From Thalassotalea euphylliae (GTDB lineage: Bacteria > Pseudomonadota > Gammaproteobacteria > Enterobacterales > Alteromonadaceae): 64,000 nt of DNA. The stretch is taken from contig NZ_QUOU01000001.1 of NCBI RefSeq assembly GCF_003390335.1, forward strand, positions 868,001 to 932,000, read 5' to 3'. Within the stretch, counting starts at the first letter, position 1, and every line of letters begins with the position of its first letter. This document shows, piece by piece, positions 8,858-18,232 of this stretch. The notes under the pieces are model-generated. The model was not told where the DNA came from. It searched no databases and worked only from the letters and a program-made list of their open reading frames with translations. The position numbers and the translations under genes were made by a program.

Positions 8858-9023
8858 AGTTGTTGTTGTCCCATTTGCTTTAGTTCATTTAGTTGCATGA
8901 GTTGCCGCAGCTAAATTCGTCACATCGTCTTTTCTTACTGTATGACTTCTCGTCGCGCTTTGACATAGCGCAATTGTAAATAAATTTTTTCTCTAGTGGG
9001 GCGATTATTATTGGGTTGATTGG

Positions 9024-9464
9024 CTAGTGGTATGGGTTACCTTGCCCAGACTCCAAGTAGGCTTGCAAACTGGCTAAATAGTGCTGCCAACCAGACTGGC
9101 AGACTTGGTAACAGTACAAAGATGGTACTAGACCATTGTGAGTCACAGTAACTTTGGTGGCGTTCTTTTGCTCTTCTAATTGCCAAATAATGTTAGTGCC
9201 TAACCATTCGTCTTTTTGCGCTAGGCTGGTAAGGTCATGAAAGGCCTCAGTAACATGCCAAACTAATGAATGGCATGGGGTGGCTTCGGCGACTGTCATC
9301 ACCCAATGGGTATTATTTTCGAAATGTACACTGAGTAGATCGCCTATTTTACAAGCACAGGTGGCGTTTTCCGTCCACCATTTGCAGATATCTAAGGTTA
9401 ATGCGCTGTATATGCTTGCAGGTTTCGCTGCGATACAAAAACTGGAGGTAAAGCTTTGCTCCAT
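9024..9464 (-). CDS. SRPBCC / AHSA1-type START-like protein
   Basis: A 146-residue protein with the features of the SRPBCC (AHSA1-like) fold: an N-terminal FCIAAKPASIYSAL strand-helix, a W.T..A pattern, a WVMTVAEATPCHSLVWHV central sheet, a TKVTVTHNGLVP strand and a C-terminal helix beginning QSGWQHYLASLQAYLESG. Proteins of this kind bind hydrophobic ligands or regulate partners; a specific role cannot be assigned. The ATG is preceded by AAAAGGCG. It is probably single-gene transcribed, with a 387-bp spacer on its upstream side. Confidence 0.75.
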   Translation of the reverse strand: MEQSFTSSFCIAAKPASIYSALTLDICKWWTENATCACKIGDLLSVHFENNTHWVMTVAEATPCHSLVWHVTEAFHDLTSLAQKDEWLGTNIIWQLEEQKNATKVTVTHNGLVPSLYCYQVCQSGWQHYLASLQAYLESGQGNPYH

Positions 9465-9851
9465 CGCCTTTTGCCCTGTGAGTTATTCAACTGTGTGCCC
9501 TAAAATTAAGTGTAATCAATTCTGCTTGTTCTGCCAGCCAATGAAAATATTAACAGGGTTGCCGGGTTTGAGAGGCGTACGGCTAGCTGACTCGTTAACT
9601 GCAATGTGAGCGCGGGGGTTTTACGTGGGCTATTGGTTTTGTGCGGGGTTAGATAGTAGTGGGGAAATAAATCACTAGCATGGTTATTGCTTGCATCGTA
9701 CACTTGAGCCACAGGAAATAAAACAACAATTACAAGATATTAGCGTTGTCGGCACTTCTGAACATGAACTAGCTATTGCTACCTGTTGCTAATTTGGGCG
9801 GCTAGCTATTCGCATCGACTTGCCGAGCACAGGCTCAATACTTATAACATC
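9465..9851. other. Divergent intergenic region, no gene seen
   Basis: A 387-bp spacer between the SRPBCC gene (minus) and the MipA-like gene (plus). It should hold both promoters. I see no convincing promoter pair, hairpin or coding potential in it; a minus-strand open frame at 9506-9712 has no recognisable content. Confidence 0.5.
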
Positions 9852-10754
9852 ATGATTAAACAACTTCTCCTTTTCGTTTGGCTATTACTGCTTGGTTGCC
9901 GTTATGCCGCTGCACAAAACCAAGTGGCTGAGGCGCAATCGGTTGATACAAGTATTGAGCTCCAGCAGAAAAGTAATGATCGCCAGCAGGAAGATAGTAA
10001 GCAACTAAGTGCTGCCACTGAGGAGTCAAAAGCATACTGGGAGCTAGACCTTGGTTTGGTCGCTACCTATCGCAATACCTTAATTGATAGCATTGATGAA
10101 TTTGACGGCACCGTAGAGCTTGATGCTGTCATTTCTGGCGGTTTTTACGTTAACAACTTTTTCGCAGAAGTCGCGCCTTTGTCTGGGCGGCCATTTACCT
10201 TAGGTCATATTCTTCACAAAAGCGAAACGCGCCAATTGAGCCTCATTGCTGAATCTCTGTTTTTTGAATTATCAGAAGACGATCAAGAACGAGGTAATTT
10301 GCTCGATGGCATCGAGAAGCGTGAAATATCAACAGAAATTGGATTCGAATACTTTGGCATCTTTCGCAAATTTGATGTGCGCTTGGCGGTAGTGCACGAT
10401 GCACTCTCAAGGCATCACGGCACAGTGGCCAGTTTAGATGTATCGCGTCCGTATTTTACCCGCCATTTAATGTTCTTACCGGGGATTAGCGTGTCGGTAT
10501 ACGACGACAACGCGACCGATTATTACTATGGTGTCAGTGCTGAGGAGGTAACTGATTTTCGGCCATTATACCGCCCCGGTGCATCCTGGGTTGGTCGAGC
10601 GCGTTTATATGTCGAAAGACCAATGACAGATGATTGGTCAATTATCGCCGCAGCCAGTGTTTCCTTATTCAGCGACAATATTCGTAATAGCCCGCTAGTC
10701 AGTGGTCGAGATGCCGTTTACAGCTTGAGTATTGGCGCATTATGGACTTTTTAA
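9852..10754 (+). CDS. MipA/OmpV family outer membrane protein
   Basis: A 300-residue outer membrane beta-barrel of the MipA/OmpV family. It has a signal peptide (MIKQLLLFVWLLLLG...AAA-Q), a linker of about 50 residues rich in Gln/Ser, then alternating strands from WELDLGLVATYRN to a C-terminal SIGALWTF ending in Phe, the usual barrel terminus. Family features include FFAEVAPLSGRPF and the DNIRNSPLV segment before the last strand. The ATG at 9852 is used because it begins the signal peptide; the frame is open to 9786 with a TTG. An LLGC stretch resembles a lipobox, but the barrel fold argues against a lipoprotein. It overlaps the DUF3019 gene, and both precede a two-component system likely to control envelope proteins. 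Confidence 0.8.
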   Translation: MIKQLLLFVWLLLLGCRYAAAQNQVAEAQSVDTSIELQQKSNDRQQEDSKQLSAATEESKAYWELDLGLVATYRNTLIDSIDEFDGTVELDAVISGGFYVNNFFAEVAPLSGRPFTLGHILHKSETRQLSLIAESLFFELSEDDQERGNLLDGIEKREISTEIGFEYFGIFRKFDVRLAVVHDALSRHHGTVASLDVSRPYFTRHLMFLPGISVSVYDDNATDYYYGVSAEEVTDFRPLYRPGASWVGRARLYVERPMTDDWSIIAAASVSLFSDNIRNSPLVSGRDAVYSLSIGALWTF

Positions 10755-11293
10755 ACGTCATGCCGAGCAAGCGACTTTTAACACTGGCCGGTGGCGGTCT
10801 ATTGATGGCGGCTAGTGTGATGGTGTCTCGCCCAGCGCTTTCGCAAACTGTTGCGAGTCAAGCTGCTCACCAAGAGAGCAGTGAATTGAGCAGCACTGGT
10901 CAGGTCGGTCAACTGCTTGAACCGGAGCAGCAAAGCCAGCCTGACGCGGGGAAATCACCGATGCTTATCGCTAGCCCAAATATTTGCGAGCTGTCAGAAG
11001 GTACTTACCTCTGTGAAATGAAAGCCGCGCTTATTTGGGAAATGCCACAAACGGGGCATTATTGTTTGTACGAGCAAGATGAGTTGCAACCACTAAAATG
11101 TTGGCCAAGTCACTGGTCCGGTAGCCATGTAATGACGTTTCAATCGGACAAGCCCGTGACTTATGTATTAAGGGCTTACCAATCGGCCAACTTACTTGGC
11201 GATGTTATCGTACAAGCTAATATCAATGTCATCGGTACGTTAGAGCAGCGCATTCGCGCTAAGCGCCGTCGCCGCTTTTTACGTATTTTCTAG
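10742..11293 (+). CDS. DUF3019 family exported protein
   Basis: A 183-residue exported protein. It has a signal peptide (about residues 8-34, ending PALSQ), a low-complexity Ser/Gln linker and a compact domain with conserved Cys residues (ICEL, YLCEM, HYCLYE, LKCW), ending in a very basic tail (RAKRRRRFLR). This matches DUF3019, a small family I know mainly from Shewanella and relatives, beside MipA-like genes and a two-component system. The ATG at 10742 overlaps the preceding gene by 13 nt; an internal ATG at 10760 is an alternative. The overlap implies co-transcription and translational coupling. Function unknown. Confidence 0.75.
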   Translation: MDFLNVMPSKRLLTLAGGGLLMAASVMVSRPALSQTVASQAAHQESSELSSTGQVGQLLEPEQQSQPDAGKSPMLIASPNICELSEGTYLCEMKAALIWEMPQTGHYCLYEQDELQPLKCWPSHWSGSHVMTFQSDKPVTYVLRAYQSANLLGDVIVQANINVIGTLEQRIRAKRRRRFLRIF

Positions 11294-11434
11294 CATCTGC
11301 TGTAATACAGTTTTTGACAATTCGCACGCCTTTTTACAAGTGTGCGACACTTCTCGACATCTCCATTAAAGAAACATACAGGCCTCGCTTTTATTATTTC
11401 TCGCAGTTAGTCATCAACACAACTAAGGGAACTA

Positions 11435-12163
11435 ATGATGAAAAAATTAACCGCAACTCATTTACTATTACCAAGTCTTTTATTGGCAATCTGCACTGGG
11501 GCAGCAAGTGCTCAAGCACTTAGCCCAAGTAATTTAGTCGAGCGGCCGCTCGTGCTAAAAGATGGCGAAGTGGCAATCGGTGGTGCTGCGTTTTACGGCG
11601 AACAAACCGATGGTGATGATAAGTGGCGTTTGTTACCTGTTTTGGGATACGGCTTGACTGATACTGTCACCATTGGCTTTGGTGGCGTTCGTTATCAGTT
11701 TATGGAGCGCCAGCAAGATAAAACCGGATTGGAAATGACCCTAGGTTTGGGCTTATCGGATGTCAGAGAAGTGGCACAAGCAGACGACTCTTACGGCGTC
11801 GGTTTAGATCTTAGCGGTAAATACGTGTTATCAACAGATACGGCGTTAACCTTTGGCGCCGCGTATATTCACTGGCAAGAAGACGAACGTGATAACCGCG
11901 CTGAAGTCGCTTTATCGCTTGGCTTTGAGCAGCGTGTTTACGGGCAGCTGAGTATGTTTGGACAATACACTTACAGCGATCTGCACGACTTCGTTGAAGA
12001 TAACAGCCACGCTGGTACGCTTGGATTAAATTACACCCTGTCAAAGCAGTCGGACATTGGCGTATTTGCGACATACTCAGATTTTGATGCTCAAGCAAAT
12101 GGTTATCAAGCAAAGGATGTTTTTGAAAAAGCCGCTGGTGTGTATTATACCTACCGCTTTTAG
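11435..12163 (+). CDS. Outer membrane beta-barrel protein
   Basis: A 242-residue exported barrel protein. Signal peptide about residues 1-26 (ending ASAQA), then repeated amphipathic strands (for example LRPVLGYGL-like, TVTIGFGGVRYQF, LTFGAAYIHW, GVFATYSDF) ending YTYRF with the C-terminal aromatic residue typical of outer membrane proteins. It resembles MipA/OmpV-like or Omp_b-brl proteins, but I cannot fix the family. RBS AGGGA lies 6 nt before the first of two adjacent ATGs. It sits between the DUF3019 gene and the response regulator, separated by 141 and 117 bp, and could be a target of that regulator. Confidence 0.7.
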   Translation: MMKKLTATHLLLPSLLLAICTGAASAQALSPSNLVERPLVLKDGEVAIGGAAFYGEQTDGDDKWRLLPVLGYGLTDTVTIGFGGVRYQFMERQQDKTGLEMTLGLGLSDVREVAQADDSYGVGLDLSGKYVLSTDTALTFGAAYIHWQEDERDNRAEVALSLGFEQRVYGQLSMFGQYTYSDLHDFVEDNSHAGTLGLNYTLSKQSDIGVFATYSDFDAQANGYQAKDVFEKAAGVYYTYRF

Positions 12164-12182
12164 TTATATGATAAGCAAGTAA

Positions 12183-12207
12183 AAGCAGCTAAATTGATTA
12201 GCTGCTT
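12183..12207 (+). terminator. Hairpin between the beta-barrel gene and the response regulator
   Basis: AAGCAGCTAA (12183-12192) pairs perfectly with TTAGCTGCTT (12198-12207), loop ATTGA. No T-run follows, so it may be a processing or partial-termination hairpin rather than a true intrinsic terminator. Confidence 0.4.
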
Positions 12208-12280
12208 GGTCAATGGATTTTCCGAAAGCGCGATGAAGTAGACCTAGCCCTAGCTAAAAAGAAGGAGTGAGGTAATCCCA

Positions 12281-13027
12281 ATGGACATAAATCAAGGACA
12301 TGTTTTTTTAGTCGAGGATGATGCCAGCTTGGCTGAGCTAGTTAAAGACTATTTCCAACGCCAAGGCTTTACCGTCTCAGTTGAAGGGCAAGGTGACAAA
12401 GCCATAGCGCGAATTCTTGCTGCTAAGCCTGATTTAATCATTCTCGATATTATGCTGCCGGGTAAAAACGGTTTAGACATTTGCCGAGAGCTTAGGCCAC
12501 AGCTCGATACGCCCATCTTAATGCTGACCGCGCGTACTGATGATATTGACCAAATCGTTGGCCTAGAAGTCGGTGCAGATGATTACTTGTGTAAACCCGT
12601 AAAACCTCGATTACTGTTGGCAAAGGTTAATGCAACGCTGCGCCGCGAAGCCAAAATTGCTAGCCAAACATCGGCAGAGGAAGCTGTGCCCGCGCCATCA
12701 CAAGTGACTGCGCCAGGGGTTATCAAGTGCGGCGCACTAACCGTTAACAAAAACAAGCAAGAAGTGTTTTTGGCCGATCAAGCCATCGAGTTAACCACCA
12801 ATGAGCTCGAACTGTTGTATCAATTTGCGGCCCATGCCGATCAAATTCTTTCCCGTGATGACTTACTCAATACCCTGCGGGGCTTTGGTTACGATGGGTT
12901 AGATCGCACGGTCGATATGTTGGTTTCTCGCTTGCGTAAAAAGCTTGGTGATAATTCGACTAAGCCAACCAAGATTAAAACGGTCTGGAAAAAGGGTTAT
13001 CTGTTTGTCGCAGACGCTTGGCAGTAG
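12281..13027 (+). CDS. OmpR-family response regulator (RstA-like)
   Basis: A 248-residue two-domain regulator. The receiver domain (about 8-120) carries the acidic pair near residues 13-14 (VEDDAS), the phospho-acceptor Asp56 in ILDIMLPG, and Lys of CKPVKP. The C-terminal winged-helix DNA-binding domain (about 150-245) has the TTNELELLY and RTVDMLVSRLRKKLGD motifs of OmpR/PhoB types. A 25-residue Ala/Ser/Gln linker joins them. RBS GGAG precedes the ATG. The histidine kinase gene follows after 62 bp. With the kinase, it most resembles RstA/RstB by memory of sequence; the signal is unknown and outer-membrane genes upstream are plausible targets. Confidence 0.88.
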   Translation: MDINQGHVFLVEDDASLAELVKDYFQRQGFTVSVEGQGDKAIARILAAKPDLIILDIMLPGKNGLDICRELRPQLDTPILMLTARTDDIDQIVGLEVGADDYLCKPVKPRLLLAKVNATLRREAKIASQTSAEEAVPAPSQVTAPGVIKCGALTVNKNKQEVFLADQAIELTTNELELLYQFAAHADQILSRDDLLNTLRGFGYDGLDRTVDMLVSRLRKKLGDNSTKPTKIKTVWKKGYLFVADAWQ

Positions 13028-13089
13028 TTATTTAGTAGTCATGTCTACTGGTCATGGTCGTGGAATGCTAGTGGAGTATTAGGGCACTA

Positions 13090-14508
13090 ATGAAAAACCT
13101 GTTTATTCGGCTATACCTATTTCTGATACTCACGCTTGTCGGGCTGGGGTGGAGCATTGATATACTCTACAACGCTACCTTGAATAAAGCTGTGGTCGCA
13201 GAGCGGCAGCTAACTTCCGATATTGAACTGCACAAAGGCACATTTTTTCTGCTCGATACCGAGCTTAAACGCCAACCTGAGCCAATGCGCCAACAACACT
13301 TAACTGCGATTACCACATCGTTCGGCTACCCAGCTTCATTGGTTGATAGTGACCAACTGCGCCAATATTTTAACGATGCGCAAACCGATTTGAGCCAAGC
13401 GCAATTAGCCTACCTCAGTGCGGGTGGCATTCTGACCTTATATGACGACATTGAAGGTGAAAGCTGGTTTTTTAAAGCGTTAACGCCAGCGCCGATAACG
13501 GTATCGGAAACGCGTGATAACCTTGTCAACAGCGCAGCGCAAATTATCGCCCTAGGCCCTATTTTGACTGAAAATGCAGCGCAGAGCGACGCCGCTTATA
13601 CCTTAATATTCTTTATTGGCTTAGCACTCGTGGTATTTGTTTGGGTGTGGCCACTTTCACGCGGCCTGATGTCGTTAACGAAAGCAGCGACTGTCTTTGG
13701 TCGTGGTGATTTTAGCGTGCGGGCAAACGCTAATGTCGCCAAGCCGCTAAAACTTTTAGTACTGCGGTTTAATGCCATGGCCGAGCGAATTCAGCGCTTG
13801 ATCAAATCACATCAAGAGCTTTCTCATGCCGTGTCACATGAGCTGCGTACGCCGATAGCACGCATTCGTTTTGCCATGGAGATTATCCGTGACGAAGAAG
13901 ACAAGGCGCTTGTCAATCAATACATAGATACCATGGATGAAAGCATTGAAGAACTAGATGGCCTAGTGGACGAGCTATTGGTTTACGCGCGTTTTGATCG
14001 CGAAGAGCCAACACTCGCGCTGAGTTCAACCGATCTCAACACGCTTGCCTATGATATTTGTCATCGCTTTGCATTGACTGAGCCAAACATCAACTTTCTA
14101 TTAAATGGGAAGTCTTACCAAACTGGGGGGCCACACGAGGCGATGGTTTGCTTCGTTGATAAAGAAGCGATGATTCGGGTGATAGACAATTTGGTGCGCA
14201 ATGCTGTGCGCTACGCGAGATCAACTATTAATATTGCTGTTTCACGCGATCAGCAACACTTGAGATTAGCGGTACAAGATGATGGCCCGGGTGTTCCCGA
14301 AGCTGATAGAGCGTCGCTGTTTGAACCTTTTGTCAGGTTAGATCAGCACAAGGATCATAAATCAGGTGGTATTGGTTTAGGCTTAGCTATTGTCAAACGC
14401 TATATTGAGCTACATCAAGGCAGCGTGAGTATCGTCGAGGCACCGCTTGGCGGTGCCAGCTTTGTGTTACAGCTCCCATTAACAAGGCCTAAGTACTCAA
14501 AAGAGTAG
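13090..14508 (+). CDS. Sensor histidine kinase (RstB-like)
   Basis: A 472-residue membrane kinase. N-terminal TM helix (about 5-25), periplasmic domain (26-170), second TM (about 172-195), HAMP (about 196-245), HisKA with the phospho-accepting His250 in AVSHELRTPIARIR, and a HATPase_c domain with the N box DNLVRNAVRYA, DDGPGVP, and GGIGLGLAIVKR. The H-box and FEPFVRLDQHKD segment resemble RstB. It follows its response regulator in the same orientation, so they form a cognate pair. Nothing is missing from the catalytic core. Ligand unknown. Confidence 0.88.
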   Translation: MKNLFIRLYLFLILTLVGLGWSIDILYNATLNKAVVAERQLTSDIELHKGTFFLLDTELKRQPEPMRQQHLTAITTSFGYPASLVDSDQLRQYFNDAQTDLSQAQLAYLSAGGILTLYDDIEGESWFFKALTPAPITVSETRDNLVNSAAQIIALGPILTENAAQSDAAYTLIFFIGLALVVFVWVWPLSRGLMSLTKAATVFGRGDFSVRANANVAKPLKLLVLRFNAMAERIQRLIKSHQELSHAVSHELRTPIARIRFAMEIIRDEEDKALVNQYIDTMDESIEELDGLVDELLVYARFDREEPTLALSSTDLNTLAYDICHRFALTEPNINFLLNGKSYQTGGPHEAMVCFVDKEAMIRVIDNLVRNAVRYARSTINIAVSRDQQHLRLAVQDDGPGVPEADRASLFEPFVRLDQHKDHKSGGIGLGLAIVKRYIELHQGSVSIVEAPLGGASFVLQLPLTRPKYSKE

Positions 14509-14582
14509 TCACATTAAAGTAGTGACATTAATAAGCCTAAAACAATTACCCCAAAAAATGAGCAAGAACTAAAAAATTCGCT

Positions 14583-14993
14583 CTAAAAACGTTCAAGTAA
14601 ATCCCATTTGTTGCCGTACAGATCTTCAAATACGGCGACATTGCCATAGCTTTCCTCACGCGGCTGCTCAAGAAATTTCACACCATTGGCACACATGTAG
14701 TCGTAGTCTCGCCAAAAATCATTGGTATTGAGAAATAACATTACGCGGCCACCAGCTTGGTTACCAACCGCTGAAAGCTGCTGGTCGCCAGTGGCTTTGG
14801 CGAGTAGTAAACTGGTGCCTTGCGCGTTTTGTGGCTTAACCACGACCCAGCGTTTACTGTCGCTGAGGTGAGTGTCTTCAACGAGTGTAAAATTGAGTTT
14901 CTGAGTATAGAATTCGATGGCCTCGTCGTAGTCATTCACGACAAGGGCAATGGTGGCGATTTCTTGGTGGATTGGTTTGGTGTTTAGTGACAT
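14583..14993 (-). CDS. VOC family protein (glyoxalase fold)
   Basis: A 136-residue vicinal oxygen chelate protein. It begins with ATIALVVNDYDEAIEFYTQKLNF, the standard beta-alpha start of glyoxalase-like domains, continues with an LLLAKATG strand and a VMLFLNTNDFWRDYDYM stretch, and ends with a VAVFEDLYGNKWDLLERF strand typical of the bleomycin-resistance/dioxygenase subgroup. It is a single compact domain pair of normal length. No neighbouring enzyme gives a substrate. It is convergent with the kinase gene and next to a GNAT gene on the same strand. Confidence 0.75.
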   Translation of the reverse strand: MSLNTKPIHQEIATIALVVNDYDEAIEFYTQKLNFTLVEDTHLSDSKRWVVVKPQNAQGTSLLLAKATGDQQLSAVGNQAGGRVMLFLNTNDFWRDYDYMCANGVKFLEQPREESYGNVAVFEDLYGNKWDLLERF

Positions 14994-15107
14994 TGTGATT
15001 TAAGAGGGTGATCGCTAAAGTGCGTGATTATAGCGAATTCGTGTCTTTCTCTCTAATCAATAGTCTCTAGTAGATAGCGTCGTGTCTAATCAGCAGTTCA
15101 ATTGGTA

Positions 15108-15626
15108 TTACTCCGATTGAGTGTCGGCTTGCTGCAAGTCGATTTGCCAGTAACCCACATCTAACCATTGGCCAAATTTAAGGCCGACCTTGTCAAAATG
15201 GGCGACTTTTTTCATCCCTAACTTTTCGTGTAGCCCGATACTCGCAGGATTTGGTAGGGTAATTCCACCAATGGCTTGATGAATGCCTAACGCCCGCAGT
15301 TGTTCAAACAAGGCTTCATAGAGCTGTTGACCATAGCCATGACCCAAATATTGAGGCGAGATATAAACCGAAACCTCACTTGAAAAGCGATAAGCACTGC
15401 GCCCTCGCCATTTACTTGCGTAGGCATAACCCATTAGCTGTTGTTGATCATTTTCGATAATTAGCCAAGGCAATTTTACGTGTAGTACTTTTGCTATTCG
15501 CTGGCCTAGCTGAGCAGTACTAATTGACGTTTCTTCAAATGTCGCTGTAGAGTTTGCAATATAGTGATTATAAATTTTGGCAATTGCCGCACTGTCGGTT
15601 TGTACTACTGTCCTGATACTTGCCAT
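15108..15626 (-). CDS. GNAT-family N-acetyltransferase (PAT-like)
   Basis: A 172-residue acetyl-CoA-dependent acetyltransferase. It has the layout of phosphinothricin-acetyltransferase-like GNATs: an IAKIYNHYIANSTATFEE start, a YAYASKWRGRSAYRFSSEVSVYISPQYLGHGYGQQLYE core with the acetyl-CoA-binding Q/R-x-x-G-x-G/A-like loop (YLGHGYG), then NPASIGLHEKLGMKKVAHF, and a WQIDL end. The substrate could be a small amine or amino-acid analogue; nothing nearby decides. It lies opposite to the sortase-target gene with about 230 bp between starts. Confidence 0.8.
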   Translation of the reverse strand: MASIRTVVQTDSAAIAKIYNHYIANSTATFEETSISTAQLGQRIAKVLHVKLPWLIIENDQQQLMGYAYASKWRGRSAYRFSSEVSVYISPQYLGHGYGQQLYEALFEQLRALGIHQAIGGITLPNPASIGLHEKLGMKKVAHFDKVGLKFGQWLDVGYWQIDLQQADTQSE

Positions 15627-15856
15627 TTACTGTCCTTTTATTTTTCTTTTTTGCCTTTGTGTTTTGTCTGTAATTTACGTTAAGTAATTGATTTGGAAAG
15701 CGCAAGCTTGGGTTTTATCTATTTCCCATTTTTGCCTTGAGCCAGTTTGCCATTTTATTGCCATAGTTGATCGCAACATTGCCAGAATTTGGCAACTCGC
15801 TCCCCAGATTACTGTGTTGAACTGAGGGGATAACGTTCAACGTGGAGTGAAAGCCT

Positions 15857-18232
15857 GTGTTTACTGGTAAATCAAGAGATTACATACAACCCAATGCCTC
15901 TTTTTTTTATGCGAATGCGCGGCGACAGCGCAGAAAAAAACGCTTAAAGCAGCTGTTTATAGCGACGGTAATCGCTGTTGTTACTTTCTTGGCTATCCTC
16001 TATGCCCGTCAGTCGATGGCCGCTGAGTCAAGTTTAAGCTCGAATATAGGATCGAAGACAAGATCGACAGTAAATCCGTACTTGTTGAGCCCGACTTTGG
16101 TTTTCAATCATCCAGATCCTCAGTTGCGTTTTGCAACGCCCGTCGATACGAGTATCAAAGTCAAAGTGCAAGGGCTTATTGCCTATGCAGAGTATCGTCA
16201 GTTATTTATTAACCCTCACAGTGTTACCTTGGATGGCCAATATCAGTTTCCATTGCCAGAAGAGGGGGCTATTCACTACTTGCATATGCAGGTTGGCGCG
16301 CGAGAAATTGAGGGCAAAATTATGGCCAAGCCGCAAGCGCGTAAATTGTTTAATCAAGCAAAGGCTTCGGGAAAAAAGGTGAGCTTGGTCAATCAAAAGC
16401 GCCCGAATTTATTTACTAACGAGTTGGCAAATGTGCCTGCGGGCGCAGCGGTGGTTATTACCGTGCGGTTAATGATGCCGGTAACGGTTCACAATCAGCG
16501 CTACAGCTTACGGCTACCGAGTGCGATGACAAAGCGATACCAACCGCTAGCAGTTTTGTGCAATGGTGAGCCTGCATGTTCAGCATCATCATCAGCAAAT
16601 GAAAAGGCACATCAGTTAACGCAGCCCACACAGGAGGCGAGTGGGCAAATTGACAGTAAATTAACTATCGACGTCTTGTTAGATGCTGGGGTAACGCTTA
16701 GCCATGTTACCAGTGAAAGTCACCAAATTTCGACCCGGCAATTCGCGCATGGGCAATATCAAGTGAAATTAACCGACGGTAATGTCCCCGCCGATCGCAG
16801 TTTTCAGTTGCAGTGGCAAATTGCCAATGCGAGCACACCGCAATTGGCGAGCTATCATGAACAACTCGGGGAGGACTATTACACCTTACTCACGCTGTAC
16901 CCGCCCAATGCTGAACGAAATGCTCAAGAGCATATTCATGCCGAAAACAGCAAACCGATTCAGCAGCTTGCTCGCGATATGATTTTTATCATTGACACTT
17001 CCGGCTCAATGCAAGGGCCTTCCATGGCTCAAGCCAAGAAAAGCTTGGCGCATGCATTACTTGAGCTTAATGCTGACGATAGCTTCAATGTGCTGGCCTT
17101 CGACAGCAACGTCAGCCGTTTGTTTAGCCAAACAGAGATGGCCAGTGCAAGTAATATAGCGAAAGCGCAACACTTTGTGCGTCAACTGAGTGCCGATGGC
17201 GGAACTGAAATGTATCAGCCGCTAAGTCAAGCATTGGTGATGCGCCGCAGTAGCGCCCAGCAGGTTGATGCGATTAGGCAGATTGTGTTTATCACCGATG
17301 GCGCGGTCACTAATGAGTTGCAGTTAATGCAGCTCTTGGCGCAAAGTCAGCAAAATTATCGCTTGTACACGGTGGGTATTGGCGCCGCTCCCAATGGTTA
17401 TTTTATGAAAAAGGCGGCGCAGTTTGGGCGAGGCCATTATATCTTTATACAACGACAGCAAGATGTGCTAACAAAAATGACGGCGCTATTGGATAGCATC
17501 AGTAAACCTCAGTTAACGAATTTGCGCTTGTCCTTTGATAACGCTGTCCAATCTGATATTGAGATGTACCCCAAACGTTTACCAGACCTTCATGCTGAGC
17601 AGCCGCTGCAAGTGGCGATCAAGTCTTCATTGCCAATTAACAGTTTTGAAATCAGCGGTAAAATGGCCACGACAAACTGGTATCGCTCTGTGGTTGTTGA
17701 TCACGATGTACAATCAAATACTGACAACACCTATGGCGCAGCCAAGCTTTGGGCGCGCAGAAAAATAGCGGACTTACTTGACGGCCTGGCTACCGGCGAG
17801 TCCCAAGCAAGTGTTAAACAAGCGGTGACAAGCACCTCACTCGCGCATCAGATTTTATCTCCTTATACCAGTTTGATCGCTGTCGAAAAATCACCGCCCG
17901 AGCCGCTTTCAACGCCTGAACTCGCTGGTAAAGATGGTCTGATAGACAGACTGGCAAAAAGCAATACGATGGCACAAGAAAGCCTACAACTCATGTTGCC
18001 GCAAACATCACTGGGCTGGGCTCAGCAACTCTGGTTGGCAGCAGCGCTTGCCGCAATAGGTGTTGTGTTAACTTATCTATCGTCCGGCGCTGTGATATTA
18101 AAGCGCATTGCCGTTGGTCGTCAGCGAGTTAGCCATATTGATAGTGACAGCCAGCTGGCAATTGATGAGCGACTCTCAGACAAGCCGAACATGGGTAAGT
18201 CGAGCACAGACAAGCCGAGCACAGATAAGTGA
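15857..18232 (+). CDS. Marine proteobacterial sortase target protein (VIT + VWA)
   Basis: A 791-residue exported protein, the predicted substrate of the sortase encoded next. The N-terminus is basic (RRQRRKKRLKQ) followed by a hydrophobic helix (about 35-52). A VIT domain covers about 75-215, and a von Willebrand A domain begins near 375 with MIDAS motif DTSGSM (Asp380). Near the C-terminus come the sorting-like motif LPQTS at 714-718, a hydrophobic helix, and a positive segment (LKRIAVGRQR). The end of the gene holds three 15-bp units (18182-18226). The start is GTG, with GGAG about 10 nt upstream. The stop overlaps the sortase GTG (GTGA). This matches the marine sortase target family; its biological task is not known. 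Confidence 0.9.
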   Translation: MFTGKSRDYIQPNASFFYANARRQRRKKRLKQLFIATVIAVVTFLAILYARQSMAAESSLSSNIGSKTRSTVNPYLLSPTLVFNHPDPQLRFATPVDTSIKVKVQGLIAYAEYRQLFINPHSVTLDGQYQFPLPEEGAIHYLHMQVGAREIEGKIMAKPQARKLFNQAKASGKKVSLVNQKRPNLFTNELANVPAGAAVVITVRLMMPVTVHNQRYSLRLPSAMTKRYQPLAVLCNGEPACSASSSANEKAHQLTQPTQEASGQIDSKLTIDVLLDAGVTLSHVTSESHQISTRQFAHGQYQVKLTDGNVPADRSFQLQWQIANASTPQLASYHEQLGEDYYTLLTLYPPNAERNAQEHIHAENSKPIQQLARDMIFIIDTSGSMQGPSMAQAKKSLAHALLELNADDSFNVLAFDSNVSRLFSQTEMASASNIAKAQHFVRQLSADGGTEMYQPLSQALVMRRSSAQQVDAIRQIVFITDGAVTNELQLMQLLAQSQQNYRLYTVGIGAAPNGYFMKKAAQFGRGHYIFIQRQQDVLTKMTALLDSISKPQLTNLRLSFDNAVQSDIEMYPKRLPDLHAEQPLQVAIKSSLPINSFEISGKMATTNWYRSVVVDHDVQSNTDNTYGAAKLWARRKIADLLDGLATGESQASVKQAVTSTSLAHQILSPYTSLIAVEKSPPEPLSTPELAGKDGLIDRLAKSNTMAQESLQLMLPQTSLGWAQQLWLAAALAAIGVVLTYLSSGAVILKRIAVGRQRVSHIDSDSQLAIDERLSDKPNMGKSSTDKPSTDK
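18182..18226 (+). repeat. 15-bp tandem repeat, 3 units, in the sortase target gene
   Basis: Units at 18182-18196, 18197-18211 and 18212-18226 encode KPNMG, KSSTD and KPSTD near the C-terminus. The last two differ at two positions. Confidence 0.85.

Noticed and set aside
9506..9712. Minus-strand frame in the spacer upstream of the MipA-like gene
   Set aside because: Low-information sequence without SD or homology; likely chance.
9852..9911. Lipobox-like LLGC in the MipA-like signal peptide
   Set aside because: The family is a beta-barrel with signal peptidase I cleavage, so a lipoprotein is unlikely.
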